Shown: positions 6,350 to 8,100 of the stretch, piece by piece | Numbering within the stretch: position 1 is the stretch's first letter | Layout: every line of letters starts with the position of its first letter | Assembly: GCA_023430425.1 (NCBI GenBank) | Contig: JAEZAR010000213.1 | Coordinates: 1-8,100, forward strand | Source of the DNA: Actinomycetes bacterium | Lineage (GTDB): Bacteria; Actinomycetota; Actinomycetes; Actinomycetales; Cellulomonadaceae | Reading direction: 5' to 3' | Length of the DNA stretch: 8,100 bases | Translations under genes and position numbers: made by a program | The notes under the pieces: model-generated | The model's input: only the letters and a program-made list of their open reading frames with translations | The model's database searches: none | What the model was told of the DNA's origin: nothing

Positions 6350-6359
6350 CAGGATGTCG
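6323..6359. promoter_or_regulatory. Long imperfect dyad overlapping the glnA2 promoter/start
   Basis: CGACATC (6323-6329) pairs with GATGTCG (6353-6359) and TGCT (6330-6333) with AGCA (6348-6351), with G6352 bulged. Inside lies the perfect 10-bp palindrome ACACGCGTGT (6338-6347), offset by GGCA (6334-6337). The dyad covers the weak -10 candidate and the AGGA in front of glnA2. It may be an operator, or, if transcription begins upstream, an RNA hairpin hiding the ribosome binding site. Confidence 0.5.
6350..6355 (+). promoter_or_regulatory. Weak candidate -10 (CAGGAT) and overlapping AGGA ribosome binding site for glnA2
   Basis: CAGGAT keeps the A at position 2 and T at position 6 of TANNNT and is 7 bases before ATG 6363, the same spacing as the map and nadE hexamers. 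The overlapping AGGA (6351-6354) is 8 bases before the same ATG and could instead serve as a Shine-Dalgarno sequence. Both readings favour ATG 6363 over ATG 6354. They are mutually exclusive explanations. Confidence 0.35.
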
Positions 6360-6362
6360 GCC

Positions 6363-7700
6363 ATGGACAGGCAAGAGGAGTTCGTGCTCCGCACCGTCGA
6401 GGAGCGGGACATCCGGTTCATCCGGCTGTGGTTCACCGACGTGCTCGGGGTCCTGAAGTCGGTCGCCGTCGCCCCAGCGGAGCTGGAGTCCGCGTTCGGC
6501 GAGGGCATCGGCTTCGACGGCAGCGCGATCGAGGGCCTCACCCGCGTCTACGAGGCCGACATGCTCGCCAAGCCGGACCCGTCGACGTTCCAGGTCCTGC
6601 CGTGGCGCGGCGAGACCCACGGCACGGCGCGGATGTTCTGCGACATCCTCACCCCCGACGGGCAGCCGTCCCTGGCGGACCCGCGGCACGTGCTCAAGCG
6701 TGCGCTGGCGCGGGCGTCGGAGAAGGGCTTCACCTTCTACACGCACCCCGAGGTGGAGTTCTACCTGTTCGAGGGCCCGGCCGACCCGACCCAGCCGCTC
6801 GTGCCCGTCGACGCCGGCGGCTACTTCGACCACGTCCCGCGCGGGACCGGTCACGACTTCCGGCGCGCGGCGATCCAGATGCTGGAGTCGATGGGCATCT
6901 CGGTCGAGTTCTCCCACCACGAGGCCGGCCCGGGTCAGAACGAGATCGACCTGCGCTACGCGGACGCGCTCACGACGGCGGACAACGTCATGACGTTCCG
7001 GACGGTCGTCAAGGAGGTCGCCCTCGAGCAGGGGCTCTTCGCGTCGTTCATGCCGAAGCCGCTGCGCGAGCACCCCGGATCGGGGATGCACACGCACCTG
7101 TCGCTGTTCGAGGGCGACCGGAACGCGTTCTACGAGCCCAGTGCGCCGCTGGAGCTCTCGCAGACCGCACGGCGGTTCATCGCCGGCGTCCTGCGGCACT
7201 CCGCCGAGATCACCGCGATCACCAACCAGTGGGTGAACTCGTACAAGCGGCTGTGGGGCGGCGCCGAGGCGCCGTCGTACGTCTGCTGGGGCCACAACAA
7301 CCGCTCCGCCCTCGTCCGGGTGCCCCTGTACAAGCCGGGCAAGGGCAACTCCACACGGGTGGAGTACCGCGGCGTCGACTCCGCGACGAACCCCTACCTC
7401 GCCTTCGCGGTGCTCCTGGCCGCAGGGCTCAAGGGCATCGAGGAGGGTTACGAGCTGCCCGACGGTGCCGAGGACGACGTCTGGGAGCTCACCGACGGCG
7501 AGCGCCGGGCCATGGGCATCGACCCTCTCCCGTCGTCGCTGGAGCAGGCGGTGGCGCAGATGGAGCGCTCCGAGCTGGTCGCCGAGACGCTGGGGGAGCA
7601 CGTGTTCAACTTCGTCCTGCGCAACAAGCGGCAGGAGTGGGACGCCTACCGGGCGCAGGTCACCCCGTACGAGCTGACGCGGTACCTGCCGGTGCTCTGA
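6363..7700 (+). CDS. glnA2: GlnA2-type glutamine synthetase-family ligase
   Basis: A type I glutamine synthetase-fold ligase that joins glutamate's gamma-carboxyl to an amine with ATP. The 445-residue product closely resembles mycobacterial GlnA2 (446 aa by memory), whose N terminus MDRQKEFVLRTLEERD matches MDRQEEFVLRTVEERD here; this decided the start at 6363 rather than ATG 6354. Visible motifs: FDGSAIEG (51-58, with the ammonium-site Asp52), the HPEVEF metal-ligand segment (128-133), PGQNEIDLRYADAL (190-203), HPGSGMHTHLSLF (237-249), the flap Glu302 (GGAEAPSY) and NNRSALVRVP (312-321). Where adenylylated synthetases have NLYDLPPEE, this protein has DVWELTDGE with Trp374, so it lacks the Tyr target. 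Streptomyces GlnA2/GlnA3 relatives are reported to be gamma-glutamylpolyamine synthetases, so the true substrate may be a polyamine. Followed 22 bases later by glnE. Confidence 0.93.
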   Translation: MDRQEEFVLRTVEERDIRFIRLWFTDVLGVLKSVAVAPAELESAFGEGIGFDGSAIEGLTRVYEADMLAKPDPSTFQVLPWRGETHGTARMFCDILTPDGQPSLADPRHVLKRALARASEKGFTFYTHPEVEFYLFEGPADPTQPLVPVDAGGYFDHVPRGTGHDFRRAAIQMLESMGISVEFSHHEAGPGQNEIDLRYADALTTADNVMTFRTVVKEVALEQGLFASFMPKPLREHPGSGMHTHLSLFEGDRNAFYEPSAPLELSQTARRFIAGVLRHSAEITAITNQWVNSYKRLWGGAEAPSYVCWGHNNRSALVRVPLYKPGKGNSTRVEYRGVDSATNPYLAFAVLLAAGLKGIEEGYELPDGAEDDVWELTDGERRAMGIDPLPSSLEQAVAQMERSELVAETLGEHVFNFVLRNKRQEWDAYRAQVTPYELTRYLPVL

Positions 7701-7710
7701 ACGCGCCACC

Positions 7711-7717
7711 GAGGGGG
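7711..7717 (+). promoter_or_regulatory. Ribosome binding site for glnE
   Basis: GAGGGGG lies 5 bases before GTG 7723 in the glnA2-glnE gap and supports that non-ATG start. Confidence 0.55.
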
Positions 7718-7722
7718 ACCAC

Positions 7723-8100
7723 GTGACGTCGCCCACGACCGGTCGTCCCGCGGGGTCCCTGCGGGCCACGCTCGTGCGGCTCGGTTTCGCCGACCCGGAC
7801 CGGGCGGAGCGGCTGCTGGCGGACCCGTACCTGCGCGCCGCCGTGGACGAGCCGGCCGACGGTCCGCTCCTGCACGCGCTCGGCACCCTCGCCTCGCCCG
7901 ACGACGGCCTGCTCGCCCTCACCCGGATCCTCGCCGCCGCGGACGGGACGCCCGCCGCGGGTGCACTGGCGGCGGCCCTCGGCCGGCCGGGCGTGGTGCG
8001 GGACCGGCTCCTCGGCGTGCTCGGGGCCTCGACGGCGCTCGGGGACCACCTCGCCCGGCACCCCGCCGACGTCGCGGTGATCACCGACGCGGACCTGCTG
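7723..8100 (+). CDS. glnE: Glutamine synthetase adenylyltransferase, N-terminal part
   Basis: GlnE adds and removes AMP on glutamine synthetase to tune its activity to nitrogen supply. Only the first 126 codons are in the window; the full protein is usually about 1000 residues and continues past the right edge. The frame is open from GTG 7723 (MTSPTTGRPAGSLRATL). The recognisable GlnE segment is LLGVLGASTALGDHLARHPAD at about residues 96-116, matching the LLGxSxxLGDxLxRHP block that begins the N-terminal deadenylylating nucleotidyltransferase region; an N-terminal LxRLGFADPDRAERLL helix also fits. The catalytic GSDxD motifs are not visible because they lie downstream. Position directly behind glnA2 on the same strand matches the mycobacterial glnA2-glnE arrangement. 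The product presumably acts on a GlnA1 encoded elsewhere, since GlnA2 lacks the target Tyr. Confidence 0.88.
   Translation, partial: MTSPTTGRPAGSLRATLVRLGFADPDRAERLLADPYLRAAVDEPADGPLLHALGTLASPDDGLLALTRILAAADGTPAAGALAAALGRPGVVRDRLLGVLGASTALGDHLARHPADVAVITDADLL

Noticed and set aside
6354..6362. ATG 6354 as the glnA2 start (MSA extension)
   Set aside because: It lacks a Shine-Dalgarno sequence, and the family N terminus begins MDRQ, matching ATG 6363, which has AGGA at 8 bases.
6225..8084. A 619-codon minus-strand open frame covering all of glnA2 and the start of glnE
   Set aside because: It is the antisense shadow of two confidently identified genes. Its product is Arg/Val/Asp-biased with no recognisable motif, and long antisense frames are expected in DNA this GC-rich.
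1..8100. Mobile elements, CRISPR arrays, tRNA genes, defence or toxin systems
   Set aside because: I looked on both strands and found no transposase or integrase motifs, no spaced repeats of 20-40 bases, no tRNA-like cloverleaf and no toxin-antitoxin pair. The region is core metabolism.

Overview
The window is very GC-rich DNA with strong G/C at third codon positions and dense, overlapping genes. Gene content and order (polyphosphate glucokinase, an actinobacterial type I methionine aminopeptidase, PanB, glutamine-dependent NAD synthetase, then GlnA2 followed by GlnE) point to a chromosomal core region of a high-GC actinobacterium. A Cellulomonas-like member of the Micrococcales is my best guess from the protein flavour, but the genus is not provable here. 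I see no mobile element, tRNA, rRNA or CRISPR array.

Layout, left to right. (1) The 3' end of a plus-strand gene with a CPxCG zinc-ribbon-like motif runs off the left edge and stops at 137. (2) A leftward cluster runs from 3207 down to 161: map (methionine aminopeptidase), ppgK (polyphosphate glucokinase), an 80-residue DUF6191-like protein, an MBL-fold hydrolase and a 69-residue conserved-looking hypothetical protein. map/ppgK and DUF6191-like/MBL overlap by 4 bases (GTGA and ATGA), so the first four genes very probably form one operon; the last lies 86 bases further on with its own good ribosome binding site. (3) Divergent from map, separated by 46 bases, is a small plus-strand SPOR-like protein (3254-3526), followed by a 142-base gap containing coding-like sequence with no start codon. 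(4) A second leftward operon, nadE-panB (6214 down to 3669), again has an ATGA overlap and joins NAD synthesis with the pantothenate/CoA pathway. (5) Divergent from nadE, after a 148-base intergenic region, are glnA2 and the start of glnE, which runs off the right edge. Order and strand match the glnA2-glnE pair known from mycobacteria.

Most of the window is ordinary housekeeping metabolism and I do not see a clearly new system. The more interesting material is regulatory. map and nadE each have a TANNNT -10 hexamer exactly 7 bases before the ATG and no useful Shine-Dalgarno sequence, the signature of leaderless transcripts. A long imperfect dyad with a perfect 10-bp palindrome at its centre overlaps the glnA2 start region and a 12-codon candidate leader ORF. 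Protein-level oddities are a roughly 6-residue insertion beside the MAP active-site region, a Trp where adenylylatable glutamine synthetases carry the modified Tyr in GlnA2, and Pro-rich tandem repeats of 9-bp units at the 5' ends of ppgK and panB.
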